Assembly: GCA_016183225.1 (NCBI GenBank)
Contig: JACPEZ010000039.1
Coordinates: 1-6,676 of the forward strand
Direction: 5' to 3'
Source of the DNA: Candidatus Daviesbacteria bacterium
GTDB taxonomy: Bacteria; Patescibacteriota; Microgenomatia; Daviesbacterales; UBA10151
Length of the DNA: 6,676 nucleotides
In this document: positions 5,539 through 6,676 of the stretch, piece by piece
Position numbering within the stretch: position 1 is the stretch's first letter
How the letters are laid out: every line of letters starts with the position of its first letter
The notes under the pieces: generated by a model
Databases searched by the model: none
The model's input: only the letters and a program-made list of their open reading frames with translations
Told to the model about the DNA's origin: nothing
Translations under genes and position numbers: made by a program

Positions 5539-6114
5539 TCATAACAGAGGAAATTTATACCGAAATTCTTCGAGTATAAATGGTTCAACTAATTGAATAA
5601 ATCCTTTGGCACTTTTAGATCGAATTCTAATTCTGTAATAGGTTTTATCCTTATTTACAGTTGCCTCAATTCCAAATTGCCTCTTTAAAAGATCAATTAG
5701 TTGTAATTGCTCATCAAAACTAAACTGCTGCGTATTTAGATAAATAGATGAATAACTACTTGAGCCATCATCCATAAACCAAACAGCTAAACTCAGCGGA
5801 TCAAGTTTTAAGTTGGATGGTATTATCTTTCTCCTATTTATGTAAAACATATTGTAAAATGGAGTTAGAATCGGCAATTTTTGAGTCGCAAATCTGTAAG
5901 CTTGCCTATTACCATTTCCTTTTCTCCATTTAGGAGGAGTTTTTACCAAGCTACTAAACTTGCTAAATATCCAATCAACCAGCGCTTTTTGACTAAAAGC
6001 ATGGTTAATTTCTAAATGAGCATTTTTCTTGATTCTCATTGTTCCATCTCCTAAGAGAGTACCAATAAGAATGGACTTTTGTTCTTCTGTCAGACTTCCC
6101 ACGGTATTGTCCAT
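5539..6114 (-). CDS. Intron-encoded LAGLIDADG_2 family homing endonuclease, two motifs
   Basis: This 191-residue protein has two LAGLIDADG-type helices, SILIGTLLGDGTM near residues 14-26 (acidic D23) and LAVWFMDDGSSS near 109-120 (D116). That makes it a monomeric pseudo-symmetric enzyme of the LAGLIDADG_2 type. Other typical features are NHAFSQKALVDWI after the first motif and RRKIIPSNLKLDPLSLAVWF before the second. It presumably cleaves intronless 23S DNA at the L2500 site to drive intron homing. It starts at ATG 6114, inside P5/P4; residues NTVG are encoded by ribozyme core. It ends with TGA (5539-5541) exactly where the R-type core segment begins. There is no Shine-Dalgarno; TATAAT lies six bases upstream. 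Base composition is more AT-rich than the host genes (for example 15 G+C in bases 5821-5880). Confidence 0.94.
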   Translation of the reverse strand: MDNTVGSLTEEQKSILIGTLLGDGTMRIKKNAHLEINHAFSQKALVDWIFSKFSSLVKTPPKWRKGNGNRQAYRFATQKLPILTPFYNMFYINRRKIIPSNLKLDPLSLAVWFMDDGSSSYSSIYLNTQQFSFDEQLQLIDLLKRQFGIEATVNKDKTYYRIRIRSKSAKGFIQLVEPFILEEFRYKFPLL

Positions 6115-6120
6115 ATATCC

Positions 6121-6126
6121 ATTATA
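6121..6126 (-). promoter_or_regulatory. Possible -10 box for the L2500 intron ORF
   Basis: Perfect TATAAT on the minus strand, followed by GGATAT and then ATG 6114, the same spacing as at radA. It could drive a leaderless endonuclease mRNA independent of the rRNA precursor. No -35 hexamer is apparent. Confidence 0.35.
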
Positions 6127-6207
6127 TATTAGGAGTTCACCGTTATGAGCTGATAATTAATTAAACAGACTAATGGGATTACTCCCATCACACCCCGATG
6201 TGTGTTG

Positions 6208-6676
<469 letters not shown>

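Larger units (their letters stand above)
5412..6207 (-). ncRNA. Group I intron in 23S after U2500 (peptidyl-transferase region)
   Basis: A 796-nt insertion splits GGCACCU|CGAUGUCGG. It begins after exon U and ends in G (5412). P1 is strong: exon CACCU pairs with the guide GGGUG (6191-6195), giving the U-G pair at the splice site. P2 is hairpin AUGGGA-GUAA-UCCCAU (6173-6188). P4 is ACGGU (6139-6143) with ACCGU (6101-6105). The R-type segment CCCUGUAACGACUUA lies at 5524-5538. Hairpins AUCCGCC/GGCGGAU and CCCCGA/UCGGGG lie between R and S. The S-type segment AAGGUAUAGUCUGAUC is at 5443-5458, with P7 formed by GACU and AGUC. P9 is CUGCAA-GGAA-UUGCAG (5427-5442). L2500 is, as I recall, a known group I insertion site in LSU rRNA. 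It encodes a LAGLIDADG_2 protein in P6. Confidence 0.93.

Noticed and set aside
5539..5541. UGA read as glycine (genetic code 25)
   Set aside because: TGA ends the LAGLIDADG_2 ORF just at the conserved core segment, and the other genes end in TAA or TAG; nothing supports recoding.
5411..6206. Intron boundaries shifted by one base at the L2500 site
   Set aside because: Exon and intron both begin with C, so the shift is possible by sequence, but only 5412-6207 gives a 5' exon ending in U and an intron ending in G.

Overview
All genes I can support lie on the minus strand. In the direction of transcription the order is: 3' part of a 23S rRNA gene interrupted by two group I introns, 5S rRNA, a four-S1-domain protein, radA, a membrane-anchored LytR_C-domain protein, and a PIN-TRAM (YacL-like) protein that runs off the window at base 1. 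The plus strand carries only antisense reading frames that I do not believe. The content suggests a Candidate Phyla Radiation / Patescibacteria bacterium, perhaps Microgenomates. The reasons are introns with LAGLIDADG genes inside rRNA, the short LytR_C protein type, and the small S1 protein. This placement is inference. One intron ORF ends in TGA, which argues against the code-25 lineages that read UGA as glycine (Gracilibacteria, Absconditabacteria).

Region 4328-6676 (minus) is 23S rRNA from about E. coli position 2022 to the 3' end, in three exons: 6208-6676, 5255-5411 and 4328-4553. The exons join as GGCACCU|CGAUGUCGG (after U2500, beside the peptidyl-transferase centre) and CUCUAGU|ACGAGAGG (after U2656, inside the sarcin-ricin loop). 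The introns are 796 and 701 nt. Both begin after an exon U, end in G, and share group I core sequences: P4 AACGGUGAA / ACCGU, an R-type segment CCCUGUAACGACUUA, and an S-type segment AAG(A/G)UAUAGUC. Both carry an ORF in the same slot (P6), but from different LAGLIDADG branches: a two-motif LAGLIDADG_2 protein in the L2500 intron and a one-motif I-CreI-like protein in the L2656 intron. The ORF starts, and in one case the ORF end, overlap the ribozyme core.

Region 4187-4327 is the 23S-5S spacer. It has two ACGT-ended hairpins and an extended -10 box six bases before the 5S gene. The S1 protein gene starts only about 25 nt after the 5S gene, so rRNA and S1 may be co-transcribed. Region 2910-2991 separates S1 from radA and holds an imperfect inverted repeat and a TATAAT box six bases before the radA ATG.

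The radA / LytR_C / PIN-TRAM order resembles the Firmicutes radA-disA-yacL neighbourhood with the LytR_C gene in the disA position. The functional themes are ribosome function (rRNA, S1), recombination repair (RadA) and cell envelope or RNA-linked membrane proteins. A recurring pattern is a TATAAT-like box exactly six bases upstream of an ATG or RNA 5' end, which suggests leaderless transcripts for radA and both homing endonucleases.
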